Source: Mesostigma viride
Taxonomy: Eukaryota; Streptophyta; Mesostigmatophyceae; Mesostigmatales; Mesostigmataceae
DNA length: 64,000 nucleotides
Assembly (NCBI GenBank): GCA_009746045.1
Contig: RPFO01000003.1
Coordinates: forward strand, 2,054,792 to 2,118,791
Direction of reading: 5' to 3'
A program made the translations under genes and the position numbers. The notes under the pieces were generated by a model, which worked only from the letters and a program-made list of their open reading frames with translations, did no database searches and was not told the origin of the DNA. Positions 53,847-64,000 of this stretch are shown one piece after another; positions within the stretch are counted from its first letter, which is position 1, and each line of letters opens with the position of its first letter.

Positions 53847-56800
53847 ATGGAGGAACAAGGCCTTGACGACTTCCTCATGGAGGGATGGGCGGATGAGTAC
53901 CGAACTGGGCCTGAGGCAGCTATGGAATTCGCCAGGAATTTCGATGCTGCTGCAAACAGAGTACATTTGGAGACGCCTTTATACCCAGGATCTAACGTTC
54001 CAGCTGTTGTGGCGGCCCTACAATTGCTAACGCAATGGGGCCAAGGAGGTTGTACTCGGAAGTTCGCAGACGCACAGCTGGCCCTTTTTAGTTCTCTCCT
54101 ACCACCTGGCAATGTCTTGCCGGCTTCTGTTGAGGCGGCTAGACGCCTGTTGCGAGACTTGGGCTTGACGTATAAAGTATACGATGCTTGCAAGTGTGAC
54201 GATTATGTTTACAAAGATAAGGATCTCCAGCAGTGCCCAAAGTGCGCCGAACCTCGTTATGAGATATACACAGACACAGACGGCATGGTGATTAATACGA
54301 GGAAGCCCTATCGGCAAGTCAGAGTTTTTTCTTTGCTGGACAGGGTTCGGGGCTGGTTCAGAATGGAGAAGATGTCAATGGCACTGAGGTATGCAGGAGA
54401 GAAAGAAAACAAGGATGCAGATTCGCCGACGCGGACTGTCGACGGAGTCAAAGGTTCGTAATCCATAGCCTCTACATCTGGCCATTGCTTTTTTTTTTTA
54501 TCTTTGCTTGCCGATAGAGTTACACAACGCCGCGTTACTTTGGTATGTAGAGCTAGAACGTTAGTAACCCTGAATCTTGCTATTGAATCTTGCCTGGCAA
54601 GGTCAGTGTCGTGTTAAGTGATGTATCTGTATTTCTTACCGTTGCTTCAATGCATTCTCTGTGGTTTGTTCTTTCCTTGCCTGTTTCTTTTTGCAGACTG
54701 TCCGGCTGTACAACATGTAAAAAATCTTTACCCGCAGTTTCGTACTGAGCTGCGTAATCTTATATTCGGGATGGCGGTTGACGGAGTGTGTCCGCGTAGC
54801 TTTATGGGAAACTATTCTTGCTGGCCAGCTTTTATGGCTTGCTACAATTTACCTGAGTGGGTGTTTGTCAACAAGAACTTCTCACCTATGGTTCTGCTGA
54901 TAAGTGCCGCCAAGGGCAAGGCTCCAAAAAGAATGCAGGTGTACTGGGAGTTGGCGGTTGATGAGCTTGTGGCGATGTGGAATGGTTTTTATGTATGCGA
55001 CATCGTGGATGACCAGGGCGGCCAGTTACAACCTGTGCGCCTGCAGGCGCTCCTACTGTGGGTAATCCACGACTACCCAGCTTTTGCAAAGTCACTAAAC
55101 ATCCCAGATGCTGGATACTGCGGCTGCATGTTACATGGGCCAGAATGGGAAGCAACTTTTTTTTCCAATGGGAAGCTTGTGTACTTAGGGCACTCTACGC
55201 TTTTGAAGGAAGGTGACCCTGCGCGACCATCCGGGACTGGAGCTGCCCCTCCAGAAATGGATTATGATGGGTACCTGAAATATTGTCGGGAAGAGTTGGG
55301 GGTGCAACCTGAAATATTCGGCAAGCTGCCGTACTGGACCAAGCTGTTAATTCGACATCTGGTGGATGAATTTCACCTTGGCCCGAACTGCCTGCTCCGG
55401 ATACTCAACTGCACCAGCGGTAAGTAGCACGCAACAGTGTTCTTTTTTTTTCTAGTGTGCAGTTTGTAAACTTTGTCATATGCAAGGGACAAATTTTTGT
55501 TACATACTTGTTGATTGATTATTGATTGTGCGTTTCGTTGATATTGTGTTGTCCTTTGTGGCCTTTTTTATTATGTGCAGGGAAAGCTCATACCGCTGCT
55601 GTTCGAGCAAGGCTGCAACAACTGGGCCTTAATCAGGAGCTCTGGGTTACCACGGAAGAGGTGGAGAAAGTGGCGAAGAACGGTGTCCGGACAATAAGCA
55701 TTAAAAAAAACTCTCGACATCCACCCTGTCAACTCACGTCGGAGGAGAAAGCGGCCACCCGTGGTATGTCTGTGCATGGATGTGTATATGCTTTTTTATT
55801 GGAATTGGTTTGGATGTTGTTTGTTGGTATTTTATATAAGTGTTTCATGTTGTCATCTGCCAAGATTGCTTAATTGCTGTGTTGGTCCATAGATCCCATG
55901 ACGTAGTCCACTGTCATTAGAGGTTTCTGTGTACCACATCAAACCAAGTGCCCTTGTTAGGGTAAACATGTTGCTTGTAAGACTTCCTTTCATTTTTTCA
56001 ATAACTATTTATGGGGTTAGTGTCAGGATTTGCCGGAGCATTTGGGCTGACAGTGTTTGGCCACTCTGAGAATTCGCCTCTGACATAATTTTCTAATCAA
56101 ATTGTCAATGTGATCGTTTACATCTGTGTATCATACCATGTTTCTGTTGAATGCAGAGGTGGAAAAGGCGTTCGACCGCCTCCCAGACTATGTGCCTGGG
56201 CGGTACCACGGACTAGCCGCTGACGGGAAAAGCGATGAGACGATGAAAACAAGTGACAAGAACAAGTACCTGTGTCTGTTGTTGCCGGTCGTGTTGCGCA
56301 ATCGTTTGCATCCGGATGCCCGCGCGGCATTTGTCCAGCTGTCTGTGGCCTTTAATGCTGTATTTTCAGCAAGGTGTCTCACTCAATCGCAGTTAGTCGA
56401 AGTGGGCGAAATGATGGTGCGTGCGGTGGTAGCATTAGAGTGTGTTATGCCAGCGTCAGAAATGTCAAGATCAGTCCATGCTGCATCTCACTTGGCGGAA
56501 CAGATCCGGTATGCTGGCCTGCCTGATGGCAGGAGCATGACATGGGGTGAGCGCCAGATGGCGGTGATTACTTCTGGGCCATTGTCAAACAAGAACGTGG
56601 AATGCTCCATGGGAACTTCTTCATGGACTTCGAGGCATTGAACATCCTGAGCTACTTCACGCGCCAGACTGTGTGGGTAAGTTTTTTAAACAAACTTCGT
56701 GTTTGCTTGGCTGCATGCACATTTCCCATGTTTCAGCGAGTGTTTCTAGCAGGTTAAGTGTATGCAAAACATGTACTTACGTTCTTTTTTTTCTATTTGG

Positions 56801-58495
56801 TTCATGTGTTTTTTTTTCAGGGTCAAGGCTTCCCGTCTGTGTGGGACATTCTGGAAACTGATCCGTCCAAGTGTATTCTGCCGAGCAAGCGCTTTCGTCA
56901 ACAAGCATATACCCTCTCTGAGGTCGAGCAGCTTGAGGCCTTACAACTGATGCTGGAATTTGCACTTCAGCATGCAACATACGAGCCCGGATATGGAATT
57001 GAATTCTGGTGAGTTTCTTGTAGAAACCGATGCTACATTTGTACACCCTCGCATTGGCCATTTTAATTCAGTTCAGCCGAAAGGAGGGTGTAATCTTGCA
57101 ACGCATGTACATAGGATTATCATATGTTTCCTGCATTCTTCTGATTTGCTTACTCGTGCTTTATGTGGTTGATTTTCTAGATTTCACAGTGACATTCTTA
57201 TGTCCTTGTCTACACGCAATATCTGGTTGTGCATGCAATGATGAAGATGCTTTTTTTCACTATGTTGATAATTGTATGAAGTGGGACAACTATGTTTAAT
57301 TGTATGTTTAATTGATTTTGCAATGTGATGTACGTTATTCGCCTTTGTCACTTGCAGGCGTCGGCTCGTTCACGTTGGCAACCTGGCGTGGTTGAAGCAA
57401 TGGATCACGCAAAACCAGGAGCCACGCCTCCCCACGATGATTACGGCGGCGGTGTGTGGCATGGAGCCTGCTTGTGACGAGCATGACTCAATCCACATCA
57501 ATGGCAGCAATTACCGAACTGCAGTCGCCGACCTTCGACAAACTGTTCGCCATCGCAACGCTGGAGTAATGGTTTATGGTAAAGAGGGGGTTAGGTATGG
57601 CCGCATCACACACATTCTGCATAGTTTCCTCCGTGCCCCGACGGAAGGATGGAGTAGGCAAGTTCTTTTAAAGGTCGCTCTGTTTGATGTCGGTTCTGTG
57701 AAAGAGCTCCCTTTAGAGGGATTGACGCTTATACCTTTAGGGGAGCGAGCGCCCAAGCAGGATGCTTTAGTCCTTCCCGGGAGTGTATGTTCAGTTGGTT
57801 TTGTAGTTGATCCAGAGTATGCACCTGAGATAGCCATCGTGCACTGTAAATTGCCGTGGCAAATGGTAAAGGAAACGTGTAGTGCAGCCCAGCATGTATT
57901 ATCCCGTGCTGCAGGTGCTCAGCTGAGAACCACAGACGTGTATGCTGATATGAACCTGCAGCGCAAGGTGACACTGTGTGTTAAGCGAAGAGACATGACA
58001 ACACGAGGTCGTTCACAAGGTAATCGCACTGCACCCATAGATCCACAAGCAACCACTGCACGCATGGCTGCGGAGCCACAAGCAACCACTGCACCTAATC
58101 GCTCACGTGGCAAGCGCACTGTTGGCACATTGGTAGAGCCACAAGCAACCACTGCACCAAGTCGCTCACGTGGCAAGCGCACTGTTGGCACATTGGTAGA
58201 GCCACAAGCAACCACTGCACCAAGCCGCTCGCGTGGCAAGCGCACTGCGGACACATTGGTAGAAACACACACAGCCGCTGCACCAAACCGCTCGCGTGGC
58301 AAGAGCATTGCTGGCAAGTCCATGGCAGCGGCTAGTGGCAGCGCATCAAGCCCTGATGACATTGCTAGTGATTTGTCGCTGAGCAGCGACGGTGAGGCAT
58401 GCATTCCCACACAAAGGAGAAGTGAGAGGCAACGTGTGGTAGTAAATTATGCGGACTCTGACAGTGCTGCATACACTGATGAGGAGTGGGATTGA
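53847..58495 (+). CDS. CACTA (EnSpm) transposase, Tnp2 and DUF4218 domains, six exons
   Basis: Exons: 53847-54453, 54697-55419, 55581-55763, 56157-56676, 56821-57008, 57358-58495; all introns are GT-AG and phases agree. About 1119 residues. The Tnp2 (Transposase_21) part has LLPPGNVLPASVEAARRLLR, the CKCDDYVY...CPKCAEPRY zinc-like block, VDGVCPRSFMGNYS with WPAFMACYNLPEWV, and LLWVIHDYPAF, matching the conserved DG and NDFPA blocks. Exon 4 is DUF4218-like (CLLLPVVLRNRLHP, VRAVVALECVMPASEM). Exon 6 has a DUF4216-like block (HINGSNYRTAVADLRQ, NAGVMVYG) and a basic repeat tail. It would bind the element's ends and catalyse cut-and-paste transposition in the nucleus. Exon 4 is one base short near 56563 (GGCGGTGAT). 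The start has AACCATGG context. Confidence 0.85.
58074..58325 (+). repeat. 63-bp coding tandem repeat in transposase tail
   Basis: Four units encode about 21 residues each (EPQATTAPNRSRGKRTVGTL and variants). Each has an SRGKR core, which could bind DNA like a short basic hook; that role is inferred. Confidence 0.75.
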
Positions 58496-58639
58496 TTATA
58501 TTCCTAATATAATGTAATGATGGATTGATGTAACTTTTGTGTGCTTGTCACACTTATATTTATTTATTTCCAATGAACATGTGTGTCAACTGCATCATTT
58601 CTGCATCCACATATAATGCATAAGTGTCCTGTCTTCATG

Positions 58640-59092
58640 CACTTGAGAGTTCTCAAGTGTCATGCTCAGTGTCCTGATTTTCCTGATTTTTTGTGCCATG
58701 TAAGTGTCCTGATTTTCCTGATTTTTTGTGCCATGCTAAGTGTCCTGATTTTCCTGATTTTTTTCTGATTCAGCGGGAAAATCTCAAGATCTTGAGATTT
58801 TTTGTGTTGTTTCGACATTTTTCTCAGGATCTCAGGATTTTCTCAGGATTCTCAGTGTTTCTCAGTGTTCAATTTTTTTAATCTCAGGCACTTCTCAGGA
58901 TTCTCAGGAGAAAGTCCTGATATAATATCAGGATTCCTGAGAAAATCTCAGAAAAAACTCAGGATTCTCAGGACATCTTGAGAAAAAAATCAGGATATCT
59001 CAGGAAATCCTGAGAAAATCTCAGGAAATCCTGAGAAAATCTCAGAAAAAACTCAGGAACTGAGAAAAATCTCAGAACCCGACTTCCTAGTG
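58640..59092. repeat. right subterminal array of the CACTA element
   Basis: There are three 30-to-35-bp units based on GTGTCCTGATTTTCCTGATT (58667-58760). Then many TCTCAGG and CCTGAGA motifs in both directions fill 58780-59078, ending in CCGACTTCCTAGTG. They match the left array at 12330-12725. Confidence 0.78.
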
Positions 59093-59094
59093 TA

Positions 59095-59424
59095 ACGATC
59101 CGGCAATCTGTGGGTGCAATAAGACCCATGTGAGCATGGCATAACAAGAAGCGTGGGCGAGTAACTGAACTGATCATACTGAGCCAAGACGTAGCATGGC
59201 TGTACAACAAGGACTAAGCTAAGGCTACATGGCTGGTTGTGTACCGTGCGTTAGCGGTGCTCGTGACTAGGTATGTTGGCACGCCTAGGCAAACGTTCTA
59301 AGCATGGCTGCATGGCCATGGCGGCAGTGACTACCAATGGATACAAGCTAGGGCTATTAGATATAGTCTAGCCCGCGGGGGCCGTCCACATCTTGTGGTT
59401 GATCATCAGGTCCCCGCCCCTCCA
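59095..59424. other. flank of CACTA element, nothing recognised
   Basis: No gene or repeat was identified. It begins with the possible ACG target duplication. Confidence 0.45.
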
Positions 59425-59654
59425 GTACGATCGGGCCAGCGATGACCCCTCGATTCGCGCATCCTGGGCGGACCTCCGTCAGTGCTCTTGAAAGAGCCAG
59501 GCAACCTCTACCACCACCGCCATTACCACCACGCTACAGGAGCTGGAAGACAAACGCCGCGAAGCCGCTGACCGCGACCGCCGCTGCTGCCGGGTCATCC
59601 TCACTCCTCAGGCGCTTCTACAACTTAGGCGCCAGGGGAGACCCCAGACTCTCT

Positions 59655-61026
59655 CCGGGTTGGCAAATACGTGTACGGGGTATACTACGCGGACCTAAAA
59701 TACGCGTATTATACGTGGGGGGTGTAAAATATGCGGCGGTAAAATACGCGACAGTTTTTGTGGTCCAATTGTCAGTCACCCAATTAGCACGCTCCTCATG
59801 ATGATGGTCATGCAGTTATTGCAACTGAAATTTGGTGTATATGCTTATTTATTAACATCTTCCATTTATGCCCTGCAATCCTATCTGATTATGATTTGTT
59901 AAATGCATGCAGGGGGGAGCAGGCTGCAACGGGAATTGTAAGGAATCAATATACATTAATTAATTGTAAGGAAAGCCATCCACTATATAATGCATGAGAG
60001 GACATAAGACACAACTATAAGGACCATGCTCTCAAGGATCCCACAACAAGCTCCAACTTCCGAGAAGGAGGGGTGACGCGCCCTCCTTTGTACTGGATCA
60101 TGCCGGCCACCATCTGCTTGAAAGAGGCGCTCTCAGCCGCATTGAAGGCAATGCCGTTCTCGAAAAAAAATTCGGCATGCAGCCAGCAGCTGGACACCTT
60201 TCTCGTCGACGGGAACCAGCCATGCATTTGGTGATGCTCAGCTGGCCTTTGCTGGGAACCGACGACAAGTCAGCCGGCGCAGCCCCTCCCATCTCCGCCA
60301 TTGCCCTGTTCAAATTGTGCTGCTTCTTGGCGTCTGACTTCTGCAACTTGTTGTTAGCAATCCTGAGAAACCTGCTCCGGATATTCGGTGGAATTTTGTC
60401 GCAGGGTAACATCCCTTCCCCTGCGATTCCGGCAAAGTGTGCACGGACTCGGAATACGCTGATTGCCCCCGCCCCGTATGAGAACTTCTTGTTGCAAAAT
60501 GAGCAGAACTTATTCGACACAAACTGCGTTTTGTTACTAACAGCATCTGTGACTGCTTCTTTCTTTTCGAGAACGAAATCCCATTCAGGCCCTTTCTTCT
60601 TCATGGCTGCAAATCGAAAATGGCTGCACACTGTCGCACTGTCAGTCGCACTGGCCTCGTCGTCGCTATATTGCATTACACCGTCAGTAGCACAGCTGGC
60701 ATTTGCTGGCACACTGTTATTATGCGTTATGTACCTAGTGACCTAGTCCTAGCTGTCTCCAACCGGCCAAACATTTTGCAAGGCTTGCGCTTTATGAAAA
60801 GAACTGTACGCATCTACTTCTAGTAGTAAAAATCTCAAATGTGCAGTGAACGCGCCGCGCCCAGAACCTGGGCACCGCGCCAGTGCCCGCTGCCCGCTGG
60901 TACCCCCGAAAAATTCTAAGTCCAAACCGCGTAGTCTGAAGTAAAGTACGCGTATAATACGCGGAGGCCTAAAATATGCGTTATCCCGCATTTTTTCGCA
61001 TCCGTACGGCGTACTGACCAACCCGG
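59655..61026. mobile_element. small hAT-type DNA transposon (1.37 kb)
   Basis: An 8-bp duplication GACTCTCT (59647-59654 and 61027-61034) flanks inverted ends CCGGGTTGG, followed by TACG-rich sequence with GTACGG on both sides. TACGCGTATTATACG-type repeats lie inside both ends. The interior holds a BED-finger transposase N-terminus on minus but no catalytic domain, so it is an internally deleted copy. Confidence 0.75.
60098..60712 (-). pseudogene. hAT transposase N-terminus with BED zinc finger (fragment)
   Basis: The 204-codon open frame starts at ATG 60712. Residues about 43-105 give a BED-type finger: W in PEWDFV, C-x2-C in KFCSFCNKKF, then the HFAGIAGEGMLPCDKIP block that matches the usual H-LAGI-G-GV-PC-KVP of hAT transposases. 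BED fingers bind the transposon ends. The following helical part (RFLRIANNKLQKSDAKKQHN) is also typical. After about residue 150 the sequence is unfamiliar and the DDE core and C-terminal dimerisation domain are missing. It could act as a repressor if expressed, but is more likely a relic. Confidence 0.7.
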
Positions 61027-61621
61027 GACTCTCTTCTCGACGAGATCAGGCACCAGCTCTTGGCGTGCATGGAGCTGCCAGGTGCGACACTGCACTGGGC
61101 CGGCGCCTACCGCCTGCCCCATCCACGGGACAAGGCTGGGCCGGCCCCACCAGTGGTCATCACCTTCAGCGACATGAGACATACATCGCTGCCCGAGTTC
61201 GGTTCCTCTCTCGCGCCGCAAGAAGCTGGCGCGCACTCACTGGTCGCTTGACGCGACGAAGTTCTGACGCCAGCCCAGCAGCAGCAACGCCCACGTGACC
61301 AGTGGCCCGACTTCATTCGCCACAAGTCCAGCCCCGAGAAGCCGCAAGTGTACTGGCGGGGCGGGGACCTTGATGTCAACAACAAACTGTGGATCAAGCC
61401 CCCCTGGGCTCCCCTGGGATATATAGAGCAATTAGCTGAGTTGCCGTCTAGATGGGGGCAATTGGAATGGGACAATCTAGGCATTTTTCTAGATAGCTTA
61501 GAGTTAGGATAGTTCGATCACGCGGCTCCCTCCACCCCATCGACATCATGGAATATGTGCGACATGATCTCCCCACGGAGGCAATGTGTTATAATTTAAT
61601 TTAATTTTTAATCTAGGCATC

Positions 61622-62353
61622 ATTGCACGTCTAGTAGCTACTTGGCATACAGCAACCTGATCGAACCCTGTGATGCCAGATCTCCTTTGCGGCTAATTGT
61701 TCCGAGCTTGGCACTGGATTCGTTGTCCACACTGTCGCATCGCTGCAGCAACACGATGTTTTCTGGCATACGCAGGCTTTTGGTTCCCGCGCCGCACATA
61801 ATTGAAAGTTCTGTCCTCCGGATTTTTGCCTTTGCACCGTGTGCAGTTCTTGGACGTTTGGAAACATGGCATGGCTAATGTAATGACTGACTAGCCAGTA
61901 GAGTGCTAGACCTTTTCAGTGGTTTTCCATTTGCGCCGTTATTTCCTCGTAAATGGTGGGAGAGCGATCGCACGGCAATGGCCGGTGCTCACCACTAGTA
62001 TAGACACTCGATCCCGGCTGCAGTTACGGGCTCGAAACACACGCCCGGTGATCATCTGTTTCCGGCCCCACCGTCTAGGTCTTGAAATAGACACGTGACT
62101 GCGTCACGTGAGCATAAGTCCACAGTGGGAGGGGAACATGGGATGGAATGGATTGTGTAAGCTATCTAGCTAGGTCCTAGTTACAGGGGTGTGGGCACCG
62201 CGGCCCGAATCGCTATGAATGCCATACGCGGTCACTCGCGGAGCCCCCACAGACTTGGGGTTGGTCTCCTTCATCACTACTTGCCATCCATCCTTGCGCA
62301 CCATCTGCCTCCATATTACAGACAAACCAGGTCAGGCTGCCCCGCGGGTGTGA
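61622..62353. other. non-coding interval with a dispersed repeat (62008-62075)
   Basis: GGGCTCGAAACACACGCCC and CTGTTTCCGGCCCCACCGTC (62026-62071) recur at 31735-31790. GGGCTCGAAAC is loosely like a pol III B box, so a SINE is possible. A CACGTGACTGCGTCACGTG palindrome lies at 62092-62110. No gene is called. Confidence 0.4.
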
Positions 62354-62557
62354 GTTACGTTAAATAGTGCCGGAACCTTTTGCCCACTGAGGCAAATCGG
62401 GCCGGAACACTATTTTGCCCGGAATAACCACTTCCGAGCACCCAATTTAATTCGGCCGAATTAACTTGGGTGCTCGGAAGTGGTTATTCCGGGCAAAATA
62501 GTGTTCCGGCCCGATTTGCCTCAGTGGGCAAAAGGTTCCGGCACTATTTAACGTAAC
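62354..62557. mobile_element. palindromic MITE, copy 1 (204 bp)
   Basis: This is a near-perfect palindrome: two 102-bp arms start GTTACGTTAAATAGTGCC and end with its complement, meeting at CGGCCG. Only one pair differs between arms (near the centre, TTTAATT against GTTAATT). The whole unit can form one long hairpin. No reading frame is present. The target duplication is unclear because the flanks join the palindrome. Confidence 0.85.
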
Positions 62558-62691
62558 TAAAACCTGTGCAACTTGGAGGTCAGGGGTTCGAATCCTCACT
62601 GAGGCAGCTCCGGCGCATTTAGTGGTGCGTGCTCAGCGGCCTAGGCGGATGTCTCGGGCTCTTCGTCCCCCCTCCACGAGGCCAGGTTTTA
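62558..62691 (+). other. spacer between MITEs with a perfect pol III B box
   Basis: GGTTCGAATCC (about 62585-62595) is a perfect B-box match followed by TCACTGAGGCA. The last ten bases pair with TGCCTCAGTG in the right arm of MITE copy 1, giving something like an acceptor stem. No proper D arm is present, so it is not called a tRNA gene; a tRNA-derived repeat is possible. The spacer ends with CAGGTTTTAGTTA, the complement of TAACTAAAACCTG at its start. Confidence 0.4.
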
Positions 62692-62895
62692 GTTAGGTTA
62701 AATAGTGCCGGAACCTTTTGCCGCCTGAGGCAAATCGGGCCGGAACACTATTTTGCCCGGAATAACCACTTCCGAGCACCCAAGTTAATTCGGCCGAATT
62801 AACTTGGGTGCTCGGAAGTGGTTATTCCGGGCAAAATAGTGTTCCGGCCCGATTTGCCTCAGGCGGCAAAAGGTTCCGGCACTATTTAACCTAAC
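62692..62895. mobile_element. palindromic MITE, copy 2 (204 bp)
   Basis: It is a perfect or nearly perfect palindrome of 204 bp, the same family and length as copy 1. It differs from copy 1 at a few sites, and each difference is present in both of its arms (for example GCCGCCTGAGGC in place of GCCCACTGAGGC, with matching changes in the other arm). Confidence 0.87.
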
Positions 62896-63091
62896 TGTGT
62901 GAGCCCGTCACGTCTAGTGTAGCACATGTCCATGCCAAGTCTATCACGAAAAGTCCACGGGTGGCGGCCCTGCCGCGCGCGGCCTGGGGCACGCCATGCA
63001 GGTGAGGACATATCGCCCAGGCTGGGCGGGCTTGGTGCCAGCTAGTCTATCTGATGTATCTACCTGATCTGCCGGCGGGCCAGGTGCCCGG
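62896..63091. other. non-coding interval
   Basis: Nothing was recognised. It leads into the 3' end of the minus-strand LINE fragment. Confidence 0.4.
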
Positions 63092-64000
63092 CTAGGCCCA
63101 GGCGCCTGCGCCTAATATTATGTGGGAAACATAGGGCAAATCAGCGTACAAATCCTCATTACTAATGTGCAAACCAAAGGGGATGCACATTCCTTGCCTT
63201 GCGCAGCATCTTGGTGACGGTGCCGTCGAGTCGTTGCTCCAGCTCCTGCATGCGTCAGTACGTGTCCAGGTCTCGGCGCCGTAGGTCAGGATCGTCAGAA
63301 TGACGACCTTGAAGAGGTCACGCTTGACGATCCGGGGTAGGGCGGGGTTGCGCTCCACCAGCGGCCGGGTGGTCATGGAGGTGCGCCCACGCCATGCCGA
63401 CCCGTGTCGTCATGTCGTCCTCGCAGTCGGGAAGCCAACTGCCTAGCAGCTTGAAGCGGCCTGAAGGAGGGTAGTTGACCGGCCTCAGTGTCGTCTATAA
63501 GAGGCGGAGTGTGGGTGGGGGCCCTGCCATGCCGAGGGCCAGGGCCTCCGTTTTGGGGCTGATTTCTAGACCAACCGCCCGAGCCTCGAGCGCCAGGCAG
63601 TTCAGCCAAAGTTGGGCAGACTCCGGCTTCTCGATGAGCGTGATGTCGTCGGCATAAATGAGGTCAGCTAGTAAATTCTGCTTAATTGTTAGTCGGGCCC
63701 CCTTCTCCAAGCTCGTTCGTGATCGCTAGGCCGCCAGGGGCACGGCCTGCAATGCTAGCAAAGCGAGCACGTGCCTGGCGCATAACATAATCCACTACAA
63801 TAATGAACAGGTACGGCGACAGGACGCAACCCTGCCAGACGCCGGTCTGCAGTGGGCATGGCGGGGTTGTGCCATGTTGAGTGCGCACCGAAGTGGTCAA
63901 GCCCTCATACAGCGTGAGGATGACGGTAATCAGGGGAGTGGGCACACGAGCGCGAGCAAGTACAGCCCATAGAGCGTCCCAGAGGACAGAATCAAAAGCC
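63092..64000 (-). pseudogene. LINE reverse transcriptase fragment, runs off window
   Basis: The minus strand shows non-LTR reverse transcriptase motifs in order over several frames. Palm motif A is AFDSVLW (about 63985), followed by GVWQGCVLSPYLF (motif B, about 63840) and LIYADDITLIEKPESAQ (motif C, YADD, about 63655). LEISPKTEALALG and the post-thumb tail ILTYGAETW (about 63285) come next, then HISNEDLYADLPYVSHI near 63130. At least three frame breaks separate them, so the gene is dead. It continues upstream beyond 64000. The motif wording fits apurinic-endonuclease-type LINEs (RTE/Jockey-like group); the clade is not certain. Confidence 0.75.

Larger units (their letters stand above)
12312..59094. 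mobile_element. CACTA (EnSpm/CMC) DNA transposon, heavily invaded
   Basis: The ends are CACTAGGAAGTCGG (12315-12328) and its exact complement (59079-59092). One extra matching TA lies outside each, and ACG on both sides is a possible 3-bp target duplication (12309-12311 and 59095-59097). Both ends carry foldback arrays of CTCAGGA/TCCTGAG. Removing the 18.8-kb hAT insert and the 17.7-kb LTR element leaves about 10 kb. That remainder holds a six-exon Tnp2-type transposase on + (53847-58495) and a five-exon gene on - (35211 to 13261). The two genes diverge from a shared region now split by the LTR element. Confidence 0.8.
59425..61620 (+). mobile_element. ORF1-only LINE, decayed second copy, split by a hAT element
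   Basis: Removing the hAT element (59655-61026) and one GACTCTCT joins a degraded ORF1 that parallels 40594-41871. TSWADL matches the TTWADML block, then LHWAGAYRLPHPRDKAGPAP matches the AHRLPRARGKAG block, then QVYWRGGDLDV matches PVYWKGAAIYV. The 3' UTR is short and ends in an AATTT-repeat tail (61593-61612), like the AATTC tail of the other copy. The sequence just before both tails agrees (CCACGGAGG and GTTATAATT against CAACGGAG and GTTACAATT). Frames are broken by stops and shifts. The 5' limit is uncertain. Confidence 0.6.

Overview
This is a eukaryotic window built almost entirely of transposable elements inserted into one another. The evidence for a eukaryote is GT-AG spliceosomal introns in several genes, Ty3/gypsy and Ty1/copia LTR retrotransposons, two or three kinds of LINE, CACTA and hAT DNA transposons, palindromic MITEs and very long microsatellites. 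The mixture (a chromodomain gypsy element, a Tnp2/DUF4218 CACTA transposase, LINEs ending in a restriction-like endonuclease) would suit an alga or another protist, but nothing here fixes the species. No host housekeeping gene was recognised.

Layout. 0-4.5 kb: three 5'-truncated LINE copies, two of them tail to tail. 4.5-11.9 kb: a CACTA-like element without a transposase, with TGTCAA-rich ends and two minisatellite blocks. 12.3-59.1 kb: one CACTA element (ends CACTAGGAAGTCGG and its complement) that now spans 46.8 kb because it has been filled with other elements. Its own DNA is about 10 kb and holds two divergent multi-exon genes: a transposase on the + strand (53.8-58.5 kb) and a gene of unknown function on the - strand (35.2 to 13.3 kb). 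59.4-61.6 kb: a decayed ORF1-only LINE split by a small hAT element. 62.35-62.9 kb: two 204-bp palindromic MITEs. 63.1-64.0 kb: a LINE reverse transcriptase fragment running off the window.

Inside the CACTA element. An 18.8-kb hAT element (14807-33618, 8-bp target duplication TTCATCAC) sits in an exon of the minus-strand gene. It holds an 11.8-kb chromodomain gypsy element (14897-26725, identical 571-bp LTRs, duplication TATAC), itself broken by a LINE at 20006-21033, and an unrecognised spliced gene whose intron is a 2.4-kb microsatellite. A second insertion (35352-53050, 617-bp LTRs, duplication AATTT) is a divergent copia-type element with integrase ahead of protease. Its pol is split by a TTAA-flanked element (39894-43645) that carries a 2.0-kb ORF1-only LINE, and its 3' LTR is split by a 6.1-kb copia element (46352-52472, identical 745-bp LTRs, duplication TTACG).

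Each nesting boundary was set by target-site duplications and checked by arithmetic: LTR lengths match exactly, and reading frames rejoin when an insert and one duplication are removed. The most interesting points are the viroplasmin-like ORF ahead of gag and the env-position ORF behind a splice acceptor in the gypsy element, the integrase-protease-RT order and in-frame UGA of the outer copia element, the ORF1-only LINEs, and the MITE arms that change together. Several frame breaks in otherwise young elements fall at G runs and may be assembly errors.
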